The notes under the pieces: generated by a model
The model's input: only the letters and a program-made list of their open reading frames with translations
Database searches by the model: none
What the model was told of the DNA's origin: nothing
Position numbers and translations under genes: made by a program
Shown here: in pieces, positions 1 to 8,039 of the stretch
Layout of the letters: every line of letters begins with the position of its first letter
Position numbering within the stretch: position 1 is the first letter of the stretch
DNA from: Hyphomicrobiales bacterium
GTDB lineage: Bacteria; Pseudomonadota; Alphaproteobacteria; Rhizobiales; Rhizobiaceae
NCBI GenBank assembly: GCA_900471515.1
Contig: UCFC01000027.1
Span: 1-48,754 of the forward strand
Direction: 5' to 3'
Length of the DNA: 48,754 bases

Positions 1-469
1 GGCGGCGCTCGTTCTCCTTCACCGGACCGGTGTCGCCCTCGATCGTCCTGGCGAAGGGAATGTCCGGTTTGGCCTTGAGCTCGTCGGCCTCATCGGGCGC
101 CCGCCGTGCCTGAAGGTCTGGTGCCGCCCGCAATTCCTCGGTGGACTGCGGCCGTATTTCCGGCTCTGCGGCGGCACTGGCCGCGGGCATGTCGTGGCCG
201 GAAAGCGGCCCGTCGGATCGCATGGTCGGCGTCACGGCTTGCACTTCATCCATTTTCTCCTCAGCGACAGCCTCGACAGCCTCGATTTCAGGCGGGCAGG
301 AAGGTGCCGCGCGCGTCAACTGGCGAAGATGATCCACGGCGTCGTCGATGGCCGAAACGCAGGCCTGCGTCAGGACCTCCTGCGAATTTGCCGCTCCCGG
401 CGACGGCTTCTCGCCACCCAGGTCGAGCGCGCTGCCATTGGCAAAAATCTGTTTCGAGATCTGATTCAT
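1..469 (-). CDS. Hypothetical protein, N-terminal part only (runs off the window)
   Basis: An open frame of 156 codons starts with ATG at 469 and has no stop before the window edge. A good ribosome binding site (GGGAGAGA) lies about 5 bases upstream. The visible part begins MNQISKQIFANG and is Ala, Glu and Pro rich, with a long probably disordered stretch from about residue 60 on. No signal peptide, membrane segment or known domain is visible. It lies 25 bp downstream of the acidic repeat protein gene on the same strand, so the two are probably cotranscribed. Position alone would suit a component of a type I secretion system with an extended N-terminus, but nothing in the visible sequence proves that. 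The function is unknown. Confidence 0.65.
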   Translation of the reverse strand, partial: MNQISKQIFANGSALDLGGEKPSPGAANSQEVLTQACVSAIDDAVDHLRQLTRAAPSCPPEIEAVEAVAEEKMDEVQAVTPTMRSDGPLSGHDMPAASAAAEPEIRPQSTEELRAAPDLQARRAPDEADELKAKPDIPFARTIEGDTGPVKENERR

Positions 470-494
470 CGCGGTCTCTCCCAAGATACGCAGG

Positions 495-2552
495 TCACGC
501 GACCACGGCTTGCATTACATCCGAGGGGTGGGCGGAGGACCATGACGGATCCTGCCCGCTATTGATGACGGCGTCGCCGTTATCAGCGCCTTGGGGACTG
601 TCGTCATCGAGAAAGGCGATGACTTCATTGGCAAGCCTTTCGCCTGCCGTTTCGGGCTGGGTCGTGTCGTGCTCGATGATCCCGCCCTGAATGAGAATGG
701 CGTCGGAATAGAGCTGACCGGCAACATAGGTTGTGTTGCCGAAGCTGTCATAGTCGACGATTTCAGCGATGTTGGCGACGGTATTGCTGCCCGTATCGAT
801 CGTGACCACGGCATCCTGGGCATTTTCCAGGAGCTCGGCCGCGGCCTGGGTCACATCGTCGGAATCTCCGAGCACCGCGACCTGCTTGATGATCGTCATG
901 TCGAAGAGGTTGCCGGTGATATAGAGAACGTTGAGGCCGAGATAGCCCTGGAAATTGACATCGGTGGACAAGCCCTGCGGCATTGTCGGATCGCGATCCT
1001 GGATGCCCTCTTCTGCCTGGTGCATGTAGTCGGGCATCGTCTCGAAGCGGTCGTTGGCCCCGACATTGTGGATCGCTGCGAAATTCCAGATGAGGTTGTC
1101 GCCGGACTGGACGGTGGCATCGCCCTCCGCGCCGTCTTCGGCGCGCGCCCAGTCGTTGTCGTAGAGAAGTGAAATCTGCGTGATGCTGTTGATGTCGTAG
1201 ACGCTGCCGCCGACGATGATGAGGTCGTATTGCAGGCCCATTTCGAAGAACGACGAGAAATTCAGCGTTGTATTGCCGCCGGTCAGAACGGTGGCTTGCG
1301 ACCCGCTCGTCGTAACGGTCATGGTGTCGTTGTCGCTGACGAAATGATATTGCTCGATCCAGTTTACGAAGGTTACGTCGCCCTCGATGACGCTGACACG
1401 CCAGGCCATCGGAAAGATGGGATCGCCCTGCGCATCGACCATTGTCTGCGGCTGGGGCGCTTCGTACGCATCGCGTTCGAAGCTGGCGATATTGTAGGCA
1501 GCGGTTCCGGCGCCCGCGTTCGAATCGGCGGAGGACTGGAACACCGAGGCGATGTCGTCATTGTTGCTGTAGGCGTAGACCTGCGTGATGGCATCGATCT
1601 GGTGATAGTCGCCCATGACAGCCGTTACGGAAGAGATCACCGCAGTGTTGACGACGGACGCTATGTTTGCGACGAGGTTTGCGCCGGCAGTGACCTCCAG
1701 GCTGCTCGAAGCCGGGTCGTGCTGCTCGACGGATGTCTGGCTTTCGTCCGGGTCTTCGGGCGGTTGGGCAAGACCGCGGTCCGGCAAGAGATCGTCCAGC
1801 ACCGGAACCTCGGAAACGAGCTTGCCGTTCATGTAGGTTCCGGTGATCTCGTCGCCCGCCAGCACGAAATCGTGCACCTGGTCATTTGGATTGTCCGCCG
1901 GCGGCTCACCCGTGCCGAGCGATGTCTGGCCGGAATCCTCCTTATCCTGGATATAGGCTTCCATGTCCGCGGCGATCTGCTTGATCCCCTCGTGGGTGTC
2001 GGTTCTGTGCAGATCGGAAAAGGGAGAGAATATCTCGACCTTCGAACTGAATTCGGCCAGTTTTTCCGTGACGAAGCTCGTATCGCGCGGGGCATGATGC
2101 CCGTCGGTCATGTCGAGATAGTCGTCGTCGTAGAGAACGTTGACCTGCGTGGTGTAACCGATCACCGACCCGGGACCATCGAAAACCTGCAGTTCTTCTT
2201 CGTCCTCGATGTTGATGTCCTGCGGACTGCCGAAACGTGGCAGCGGTACGTCGCGGTGGGCGATTTCGGACAGTTTGTCGAGGCTTTCCTCGAAGGAACT
2301 GCCGAACCGGCGCGGGCCGCCATAGACGATGTCGTAACTGACGCTGCGGTAGTTGACGTCGGGATCGTAGTCTTTGAGCGCGAGATCGGAAGCGAATGCC
2401 GGGCTTCTGGCGGTCAGGTCGTCGAGCGTCGGATTGTTTTCGGCAGGACCGGCTCCCTCGGTCAATTCTGTGCGCAGCCGCATCTCTTCGGTCATCGTTT
2501 CGAATATGCCGATGAAATGGGCGATGATTTCTGAGAATTTCTCGATTTGCAT
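495..2552 (-). CDS. Acidic protein with four degenerate internal repeats (685 aa), function unknown
   Basis: The ATG at 2552 is preceded by a strong ribosome binding site (GGGAGGG, about 9 bases). The protein is very acidic and has no N-terminal signal peptide. Four copies of a motif of the form GxNxxxNxxxI/F start near residues 290, 425, 484 and 588. Each is followed by a hydrophobic strand-like segment such as ITQVYAYSNNDD (322-333), ITQISLLYDND (457-467) and IKQVAVLGDSDD (555-566). A similar segment, TQVNVLYDDDYLD, occurs near residue 135. The C-terminus ends in a short hydrophobic tail (VMQAVVA), compatible with but not proof of type I secretion. I do not recognise a named family. Neighbours on the same strand are another acidic low-complexity protein upstream and a partial gene downstream. 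A surface or secreted repeat protein is my inference. Confidence 0.82.
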   Translation of the reverse strand: MQIEKFSEIIAHFIGIFETMTEEMRLRTELTEGAGPAENNPTLDDLTARSPAFASDLALKDYDPDVNYRSVSYDIVYGGPRRFGSSFEESLDKLSEIAHRDVPLPRFGSPQDINIEDEEELQVFDGPGSVIGYTTQVNVLYDDDYLDMTDGHHAPRDTSFVTEKLAEFSSKVEIFSPFSDLHRTDTHEGIKQIAADMEAYIQDKEDSGQTSLGTGEPPADNPNDQVHDFVLAGDEITGTYMNGKLVSEVPVLDDLLPDRGLAQPPEDPDESQTSVEQHDPASSSLEVTAGANLVANIASVVNTAVISSVTAVMGDYHQIDAITQVYAYSNNDDIASVFQSSADSNAGAGTAAYNIASFERDAYEAPQPQTMVDAQGDPIFPMAWRVSVIEGDVTFVNWIEQYHFVSDNDTMTVTTSGSQATVLTGGNTTLNFSSFFEMGLQYDLIIVGGSVYDINSITQISLLYDNDWARAEDGAEGDATVQSGDNLIWNFAAIHNVGANDRFETMPDYMHQAEEGIQDRDPTMPQGLSTDVNFQGYLGLNVLYITGNLFDMTIIKQVAVLGDSDDVTQAAAELLENAQDAVVTIDTGSNTVANIAEIVDYDSFGNTTYVAGQLYSDAILIQGGIIEHDTTQPETAGERLANEVIAFLDDDSPQGADNGDAVINSGQDPSWSSAHPSDVMQAVVA

Positions 2553-2644
2553 TGCCTTGGCCCTCCCTATCGAAGAAACGACCGGCCATGCGACGTCCTT
2601 CTGCGGGAGCCGCGCTGTTCGTCAATTCGTACGCAAGCATTCAA

Positions 2645-2670
2645 ACTGCACCGGCCGAAGCCGGTGCAGT
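2645..2670 (-). terminator. Hairpin with 11-bp stem and UUCG loop between two acidic-protein genes
   Basis: ACTGCACCGGC (2645-2655) and GCCGGTGCAGT (2660-2670) are perfectly complementary. Read on the minus strand, the four-base loop is TTCG, a very stable tetraloop. It sits 20 bp after the stop of the 333-aa gene and about 90 bp before the 685-aa gene, and is followed by only a short T run (TTT). It may be a full terminator, a partial terminator that sets the ratio of the two proteins, or a 3' stabiliser of the upstream transcript. Confidence 0.6.
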
Positions 2671-2689
2671 CCTTTCTTGGTCTTGGAGG

Positions 2690-3691
2690 TTATTGTCCGC
2701 TGGTATCTTCGCCGACGTCGGAGGCGTGCGAGTTGCCGCCGATGACGCTGGAGTCCACAGCGTTGCTGAGCATGTTCGCGCCCTGCACGAGTTCCAGATG
2801 GAAGCCCGAATTGGCGAGGATTGCAGAAGCATCTGCCGTCGAAGTGCCTGCGACGTCGTCGCCTGCCTTGAGATCCCAGCCCTTGCCGTCCATGTCGACG
2901 CCGTCAGCACCATGCGCGGTGCCTGCATTCGCGCTCAACTGGTTCTGAGCGCCGGCGTTGTCCATCTTGACGTTCCAGGCCTCATCCTGGTCTGCGAGAT
3001 GGTTTGCCTGCACGATGCTGAAGCCGGTATCGTTGCCCGCACCGTTCAGCGAATCGTTGAGAATGTTGTTGACGTCGAGCGTGAAGGAGAAGTCGTCGCC
3101 GATATTGAAGGTAAGGTCATGGCCGGCCACACCGAGGTTCCCGAAGTCCTTGACATCCTCGATAACGGCGAAGTCCGTGTCCGTCTTGTTGAAGCTGTCG
3201 CTGGTGTTGTAGCTGTCCGTGGTCGTCTTGGTGTCGGTATCGGTGACGGTCTTGATGTCGGTATCGATATCGGTGTCGGTCTTGGTGGTGGTTTCCGTAT
3301 CCGTGACCGTCTTGATGTCGACGTCGTCGTCGCTGTACGACTTGGCGTCATAGCTCCAGTCGTAATCCGACTTCGTGGTGGTGGTCGTGTCGTTGTCGTT
3401 GATCGTGGTCGTCTTGGTGTTCGTGTCGTCGTCCGACTTGTAGCTCCAATCGTATTCGTTGTCGCGGTTGTCGCCGTTGTCGGTCTTCACGTCGAGATCG
3501 ATATCGGCCTTGACGTCGACGTCCGTGCTGTTGTCGGTGTTGTTGCGATTGTCGCCGTTGGCGATACCGCCGACATAGCCCGTGGAATCGTCATCGATAT
3601 CGGTTGAATTGATGGCGCTGGAAAGGCCGTCGGCCAACGCGCCTACCTTCACGGTGTCGTCATCGGAACCGTGCTTGGGGTCATAAGACAT
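2690..3691 (-). CDS. Asp/Thr-rich low-complexity acidic protein (333 aa), function unknown
   Basis: The ATG at 3691 has a strong ribosome binding site (GGAGGA, 6 bases upstream). Residues about 30-170 are dominated by Asp, Thr, Asn, Lys and Ser, with near-tandem units such as DIKTVTDTETTTKTDTD. YDWSY occurs twice, in a DNA repeat region around 3215-3470. Residues about 170-333 look less repetitive and may fold (for example HDLTFNIGDDFSFTLDVNNIL). There is no signal peptide, membrane segment or cysteine. The composition suggests an extended, calcium-binding or matrix-type protein, possibly exported without a cleaved signal, but that is inference. It is the first gene of the minus-strand group reading out of the long gene-free region 3692-4549. 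Confidence 0.8.
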   Translation of the reverse strand: MSYDPKHGSDDDTVKVGALADGLSSAINSTDIDDDSTGYVGGIANGDNRNNTDNSTDVDVKADIDLDVKTDNGDNRDNEYDWSYKSDDDTNTKTTTINDNDTTTTTKSDYDWSYDAKSYSDDDVDIKTVTDTETTTKTDTDIDTDIKTVTDTDTKTTTDSYNTSDSFNKTDTDFAVIEDVKDFGNLGVAGHDLTFNIGDDFSFTLDVNNILNDSLNGAGNDTGFSIVQANHLADQDEAWNVKMDNAGAQNQLSANAGTAHGADGVDMDGKGWDLKAGDDVAGTSTADASAILANSGFHLELVQGANMLSNAVDSSVIGGNSHASDVGEDTSGQ

Positions 3692-4549
3692 TGCTGTTCC
3701 TCCAAAAAATTGGAGCAGCTTTCGAAGTCCCTCTCATCTCAAATGGGATCTTTGCTCGCGCTTGCTCCAATACGTTAACATCGGCAGATGGACGCGGTAC
3801 CTCTTCATCTGCAGTTCATTGCGATTTGTTGTCCAAATTCTGTATTGGGACTGTGCTTAAGCAGTACAAAAGCGCACAGATCCGATCCCGGACTCGTTTT
3901 GAGCGCGAGCAAGGCAGTTCAACTTCTTTTTGAGTTCCCTCGAAAGAAGACCAAGTATCAAAAACACATGCCGATACTTGATTTTCACGTCGCCACTTTG
4001 GCAACCGTCATAGATTGGTGCAAAAATCCGGGTCCCGATAGATATCAATTCGGGCTAAGGCATCTGAAAGCCGGTTCAATACTGTAATTAAGCCCATGCC
4101 GGCTCGAAGGCCCGGCGGAAGCCGTTTACGAATTCGGGAGTGCCTCGCAAACCGGCAGCTCCGACTGTTTGCGATACCGCGAAGTTAAGCCCGGAAGGTT
4201 CTCCGTCTTATTTTGAAATATCGTCTGGCAATACCACTTCGATTTCGTATGTCCCGAACTAATACATGCTGCTTTATACCGAAATCTAGTTGAAATACCG
4301 CCCGCCAGGATGTTTCTGGTCGGAAATGCAACCATAAAGTGGCAAAAAATAAATAGAAGTTCCTGACAACTAACCCATTTGGGCCATTTCTTTCCTTTGA
4401 AATCCATATTACCATAATTAAGAAATGCCTAAAAGATAAGGCGGCCACATGCCTAGGGGCAATGTTCGTCGGCATGTAATACCCGTCATCGCGCCAATGG
4501 GAGTAGATGCTCCGAGTTCGAGTATAGTGTAGCGCTAGGGGAGGCGTAT
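3692..4549. other. 858-bp gene-free, AT-richer divergent control region
   Basis: No frame here looks coding: possible frames are short, lack ribosome binding sites and have odd composition. The stretch separates the divergent acidic-protein genes (minus) and the LuxR-type regulator gene (plus), so both promoters must lie in it. It is visibly more AT-rich than its surroundings. ACATGCC (4447-4453) and GGCATGT (4471-4477) form an inverted repeat with a 17-base spacer, about 75 bp before the regulator gene. TATAGT near 4524 is a possible -10 box, without a convincing -35. Confidence 0.5.
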
Positions 4550-5332
4550 ATGTTCATGGTTGGGTCGGAAGTAGGAGATTCGGATCAGGCAAGAAGACTG
4601 AGCCCGAACGGGGAAACAGTCCTGGTAATCGCCAAGGCGGATCTGTTCTCGGAGTGCATGGTTGAGGCACTCGCAAAGAAATTCCCGAATTTCGATGTCG
4701 TAAGCGTATCGAGCGCGCAGTCCATATCCGAGAAGGATATTCAGGATATGCGGCTTGTCCTTTTCTATCACGTCGCCGGCGCCGAGTTGCATGATGCGCT
4801 GCAGGTCGTTCGCGAAAACCGTCCGGACGCATCGATCGGCCTCGTCGTCGAAGCCATCGACATGATGGAGCCCTATATCAGCCGCCTTGTCGAGGCGCGT
4901 GTCGTCGATGGCGTCCTGCCGCTCAACCTGCGCCTGGATGTCTTCATGGCGGCAATCGATTTGCTGATGAAGGGCGGCGAACATTTTCCATCCGCACTTT
5001 TAGGTCGTCTGTCCAATCGGGCGACGGCCCAGCTCGAGCCCTCGCTGTACCAGACCAAGTCCGTCGATGCAGCGCGCGCCAATGCCCTGAAGCTTCGCCG
5101 CAACAGCATGGCGGCCCTGACCACGCGCGAGGTGCAGATCCTCGACCTTATCTGTAAGGGCACGCAGAACAAGATTATCGCCGACAAGCTTCACCTGTCC
5201 GAAAACACGGTGAAGGTCCACGTCCGCAATATCTACAAGAAGATGAATGTGAGAAATCGCACGGAAGCGGCCTCGCGTTTCTTCAACGACACGTCGGACA
5301 ACGGCGAACTCTCCGGCAGGTGGCCGCACTAG
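4550..5332 (+). CDS. LuxR/FixJ-type transcriptional regulator with degenerate receiver domain
   Basis: This 260-aa protein starts at an ATG with a strong ribosome binding site (GGGGAGG, 6 bases). Residues about 188-245 are a LuxR-type helix-turn-helix (LTTREVQILDLICKG, then LSENTVKVHVRNIYKKM). Residues about 23-140 have the length and secondary-structure pattern of a receiver domain, but the phosphorylation residues are missing. The usual acidic pair is replaced by Ala-Lys (VLVIAKADLF), the phosphoacceptor Asp position reads LVLFYHV, and the conserved Lys position reads GVLPLNL. It therefore probably does not respond to a histidine kinase. CsgD and VpsT are known regulators of this build that control biofilm matrix genes, and VpsT is controlled by cyclic di-GMP. 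A similar role here is inference from the neighbouring polysaccharide and acidic-protein genes. Confidence 0.9.
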   Translation: MFMVGSEVGDSDQARRLSPNGETVLVIAKADLFSECMVEALAKKFPNFDVVSVSSAQSISEKDIQDMRLVLFYHVAGAELHDALQVVRENRPDASIGLVVEAIDMMEPYISRLVEARVVDGVLPLNLRLDVFMAAIDLLMKGGEHFPSALLGRLSNRATAQLEPSLYQTKSVDAARANALKLRRNSMAALTTREVQILDLICKGTQNKIIADKLHLSENTVKVHVRNIYKKMNVRNRTEAASRFFNDTSDNGELSGRWPH

Positions 5333-5336
5333 GCCA

Positions 5337-5657
5337 TCAATCCGTCCGGGACGTGCGGGCAAAGCAGCGCGATTTCTGGCCGAACCCGCTCGGCGAGCAA
5401 ATGTACGGCGCGGAACCGGGATAGATCGCGGCGCTCACTTTCGCCGGGGCGGTCTTTGGTTCGGCGGCATCGGGGAAGTTCTTCGCGGCACGTGGCGCAC
5501 TTGCCACAACGACGTTCTTCTCCGTGCTGCCTACGATCGCCGGATCGACGACCGCACACGACATCGGTCCGAAAGCCGAGAGAACGACCGTCGCCGCCAA
5601 AACCAGAGAGCTGAAACCGCATGGCGCTCTGCCATGCATGCGATCGTCAGCCGTCAT
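5337..5657 (-). CDS. Small exported hypothetical protein
   Basis: I chose the ATG at 5657 (106 aa, MTADDRMHGR) because it directly precedes a basic-then-hydrophobic signal segment (FSSLVLAATVVLSAFGPMSC), which could be a signal peptide ending in a poor lipobox (PMSC). An upstream run of G (GGGGGG, about 9 bases) may serve as ribosome binding site; an earlier start at 5720 would add 21 residues. The C-terminus, IYPGSAPYICSPSGFGQKS followed by RCF, has two Cys that could form a disulfide. As far as I recall, a similar PYxCSPSGFG ending occurs in small exported rhizobial proteins of unknown function. It is convergent with the LuxR-type gene, only 4 bp away. Confidence 0.6.
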   Translation of the reverse strand: MTADDRMHGRAPCGFSSLVLAATVVLSAFGPMSCAVVDPAIVGSTEKNVVVASAPRAAKNFPDAAEPKTAPAKVSAAIYPGSAPYICSPSGFGQKSRCFARTSRTD

Positions 5658-6031
5658 CGAAGAACCCCCCATATCATCAGGGCAATTGCGACGCGCCCTC
5701 GCACAGCACTGGCCGGCCACGTCCCTAAACTGGCTTCATCGACTGAAGCAGGAGCGGTCAGACCGAGGCTTGGCACCATAATCGTTGAGGGGGATTAATC
5801 AAGCGAATTCCAAAGTTTAATACTGTAGCTATTTAGAATTGCTCTAGCGTTTTCAAGTTGACCTGACCTGATATCCTCCTATCATTTTGACCATGGGTGC
5901 AACTATCCGAAGAATAGCCAGGGTGGTTATTTGATCGATACTACTTCACGTTGAAGTTATCGAGGCGGAAGAAGGGGGAGCCTAAAGTATAGAAGGGTCT
6001 AAAAGACCACACCACATGGGAAGGATTTGTA
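5658..6031. other. 374-bp intergenic region upstream of the polysaccharide operon
   Basis: No credible coding frame is seen. It separates the minus-strand small exported protein gene from the uxs gene. It holds the promoter candidate listed separately and otherwise AT-rich sequence (about 5795-5850) that could bind regulators. I see no clear operator palindrome. Confidence 0.5.
5858..5885 (+). promoter_or_regulatory. Candidate sigma-70 promoter of the polysaccharide operon
   Basis: TTGACC (5858-5863) and TATCAT (5880-5885) are separated by 16 bases, close to the alpha-proteobacterial housekeeping consensus. It would give a leader of about 140 bases before uxs at 6032. This is based on pattern only. 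Confidence 0.35.
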
Positions 6032-7054
6032 ATGCGTAGCTTCATTCCCACCGAAGGACATTCAGGATCTGCGTCCGCATCGCCGCGACAGCGGCCGAAG
6101 ACCGTGCTGGTCAACGGCGGCGCCGGCTTCCTGGGTTCGCATCTTTGCGAGCGACTTCTCGAGCGCGGCCACGAGGTCATCTGTCTCGACAATTTCTACA
6201 CCGGTCGCCGCGTCAATATCGAGCATCTGCTGGCGAATACCCGTTTCAGGCTTTTGGAACATGACGTGCGCCAGCCCTACGATGTCGAGGCCTCCGTCAT
6301 CTTCAATTTTGCGTCGCCGGCTTCACCGCCGGATTATCAGCGTGATCCTGTCGGCACCTTGCTGACCAATGTGCTCGGTGCCGTCAACACGCTCGATGCG
6401 GCACGCCGCACCGGCGCAACGGTCGTCCAGTCCTCGACTTCGGAAGTCTATGGGGATCCGCACGAGAATCCGCAGCGAGAAACCTATTTCGGCAACGTCA
6501 ACCCGATTGGTCCGCGCGGGTGCTACGACGAGGGCAAGCGATCGGCCGAAACCCTGTTCTTCGACTATCACCGCAAATATGGCGTCGATATCAAGGTTGG
6601 CCGGATCTTCAACACCTATGGCCCGCGTATGCGCCTTGATGACGGGCGGGTCGTATCCAACTTCATCGTCCAGGCGCTCTCCGACGCGGACATCACCATC
6701 TACGGCGACGGCAGGCAGACGCGCTCCTTCTGCTATGTCGATGATCTCGTCGATGGGTTCCTGCGTTTCGCCGAGGCCGGTGAGCACTGTGTCGGTCCGA
6801 TCAATCTCGGCAATCCGGCGGAGATCACGGTGCGCGATCTGGCCGAAATCGTGCTCGATCTGACCAATTCGCGCTCGCGCATCATTTACCTGCCGGCCGT
6901 GGCAGACGATCCGCAGCAGCGCCGGCCGGACATTTCCAAAGCCAGGGAAACGCTGAACTGGTGGCCGACGACAGAGTTGAAGGCCGGGCTCAAGCGCACG
7001 ATAGCCTATTTCGATGCGCTGCTGACCTGCCGACAAGTGGTGGAGGCACTATGA
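6032..7054 (+). CDS. uxs1: UDP-glucuronate decarboxylase (UDP-xylose synthase) family protein
   Basis: This 340-aa short-chain dehydrogenase-like protein would convert UDP-glucuronate to UDP-xylose with bound NAD. The NAD-binding motif is NGGAGFLG (28-35), followed by [10 protein letters not shown] (from about 134) and the catalytic pair in GCYDEGKR (Tyr165, Lys169), which is typical of UDP-xylose synthases (usually NPIGxRxCYDEGKR). The ATG has a good ribosome binding site (GGAAGGA). It heads a tight operon with the next four genes: the gap to the next gene is 1 bp. A characterised Sinorhizobium meliloti pair (uxs1-uxe) has the same order and makes UDP-xylose and UDP-arabinose. The assignment rests on motifs and gene order; other nucleotide-sugar activities of the family cannot be excluded. 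Confidence 0.85.
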   Translation: MRSFIPTEGHSGSASASPRQRPKTVLVNGGAGFLGSHLCERLLERGHEVICLDNFYTGRRVNIEHLLANTRFRLLEHDVRQPYDVEASVIFNFASPASPPDYQRDPVGTLLTNVLGAVNTLDAARRTGATVVQSSTSEVYGDPHENPQRETYFGNVNPIGPRGCYDEGKRSAETLFFDYHRKYGVDIKVGRIFNTYGPRMRLDDGRVVSNFIVQALSDADITIYGDGRQTRSFCYVDDLVDGFLRFAEAGEHCVGPINLGNPAEITVRDLAEIVLDLTNSRSRIIYLPAVADDPQQRRPDISKARETLNWWPTTELKAGLKRTIAYFDALLTCRQVVEAL

Positions 7055-7055
7055 G

Positions 7056-8039
7056 ATGCCCCGCTACATCCTGGTTACGGGTGGCGCCGGCTTCATCGGC
7101 AGCCACATCTGCAAGGCGCTTGCGCGTGCCGGCATGGTTCCGGTCACTTACGACAATCTTTCCACCGGGCATATCGATAGCGTCCGGTGGGGGCCGCTGA
7201 TCCAGGCCGACATCGCCGACGGCGCGAGGCTGCGGCAGGTGATGGCCGCCTATTCGCCGGATTGTGTCATCCATTGCGGTGCCAATGCCTATGTCGGCGA
7301 ATCCGTCGAAAAGCCGAGCGTCTATTATCGCAACAACGTCGTCGGCAGCCTGTCGCTGCTGGACGCCTGCCTCGACTGCAATATCGACAGGATCGTCTTT
7401 TCCAGCAGCTGCGCGACCTACGGCATTCCGGAAATGTTGCCGATCGGCGAGAAAACGCCGCAACAGCCGGTCAGTCCCTATGGCAGGACCAAGCTGATCT
7501 TCGAAATGGCGCTGGAGGACTATGCTGCCGCTTATGGCATCCGTTTTGCCGCGCTCCGTTACTTCAACGCCGCAGGCGCCGATCCGGAAGGCCAGCTTGC
7601 CGAGCGGCACTATCCCGAAACCCATCTGATCCCGCGTGCGCTTCTTGCCGCAAGCGGCCGGATCGAGAGCCTCGATGTTTTCGGCACCGACTATCCGACG
7701 GAAGATGGCACCTGTGTCAGGGATTATATCCATGTCAGCGATCTCGCCGAAGCGCATCTTGCCGCCGTTCGCCACCTCCTGGTTGGCGGCAATTCCCTCA
7801 GCCTCAATCTGGGTTCCGGCCGCGGCACGTCGGTCGGCGAGATCCTCCGGGCCGTCAGGCGGAAGACCGGCCATAAAGTGCCGATCCGTTGCCAGCCGCG
7901 CCGCGCCGGCGATCCGCCCGTGCTTTTCGCCGATACGAGAAGGGCTTGCCTGGAATTGGACTTCGTGCCGACGCTTTCGGATATCGACACGATCATCCGC
8001 ACGGCCGGCCCGACCTTCGGACTGGAGGTGATCGCATGA
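7056..8039 (+). CDS. uxe: UDP-xylose/UDP-glucose 4-epimerase (GalE-like)
   Basis: This 327-aa NAD-dependent epimerase has TGGAGFIG (8-15), SSSCATYG (117-124) and the catalytic Tyr142-x3-Lys146 (PYGRTK), with the GalE signature YFNAAGADPEG further on. GalE-type enzymes invert C4 of UDP-sugars. Its place directly after a UDP-xylose synthase suggests interconversion of UDP-xylose and UDP-L-arabinopyranose, as shown for S. meliloti Uxe; activity on UDP-glucose is also likely. The start ATG follows the uxs stop by 1 bp, and its stop overlaps the next start (ATGA). The product would be the arabinose donor for the polysaccharide made by the next gene. Confidence 0.85.
   Translation: MPRYILVTGGAGFIGSHICKALARAGMVPVTYDNLSTGHIDSVRWGPLIQADIADGARLRQVMAAYSPDCVIHCGANAYVGESVEKPSVYYRNNVVGSLSLLDACLDCNIDRIVFSSSCATYGIPEMLPIGEKTPQQPVSPYGRTKLIFEMALEDYAAAYGIRFAALRYFNAAGADPEGQLAERHYPETHLIPRALLAASGRIESLDVFGTDYPTEDGTCVRDYIHVSDLAEAHLAAVRHLLVGGNSLSLNLGSGRGTSVGEILRAVRRKTGHKVPIRCQPRRAGDPPVLFADTRRACLELDFVPTLSDIDTIIRTAGPTFGLEVIA

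Noticed and set aside
2552..3607. Long plus-strand open frame opposite the Asp/Thr-rich gene, and another at 1230-2534
   Set aside because: Their translations are repeats of Val, Arg, Gly and Asp without domain features, and they lack ribosome binding sites. The minus-strand frames have strong sites and coherent composition, so these are shadows.
4126..4475. Small minus-strand frames in the AT-rich gene-free region
   Set aside because: No ribosome binding sites and no protein-like pattern; probably chance frames.
4658..4885. VpsT-type cyclic di-GMP motif in the LuxR-type regulator (YISR)
   Set aside because: It is not at the position of the W[FLM][TS]R motif in VpsT and lacks the Trp, so it is not taken as evidence of cyclic di-GMP binding.
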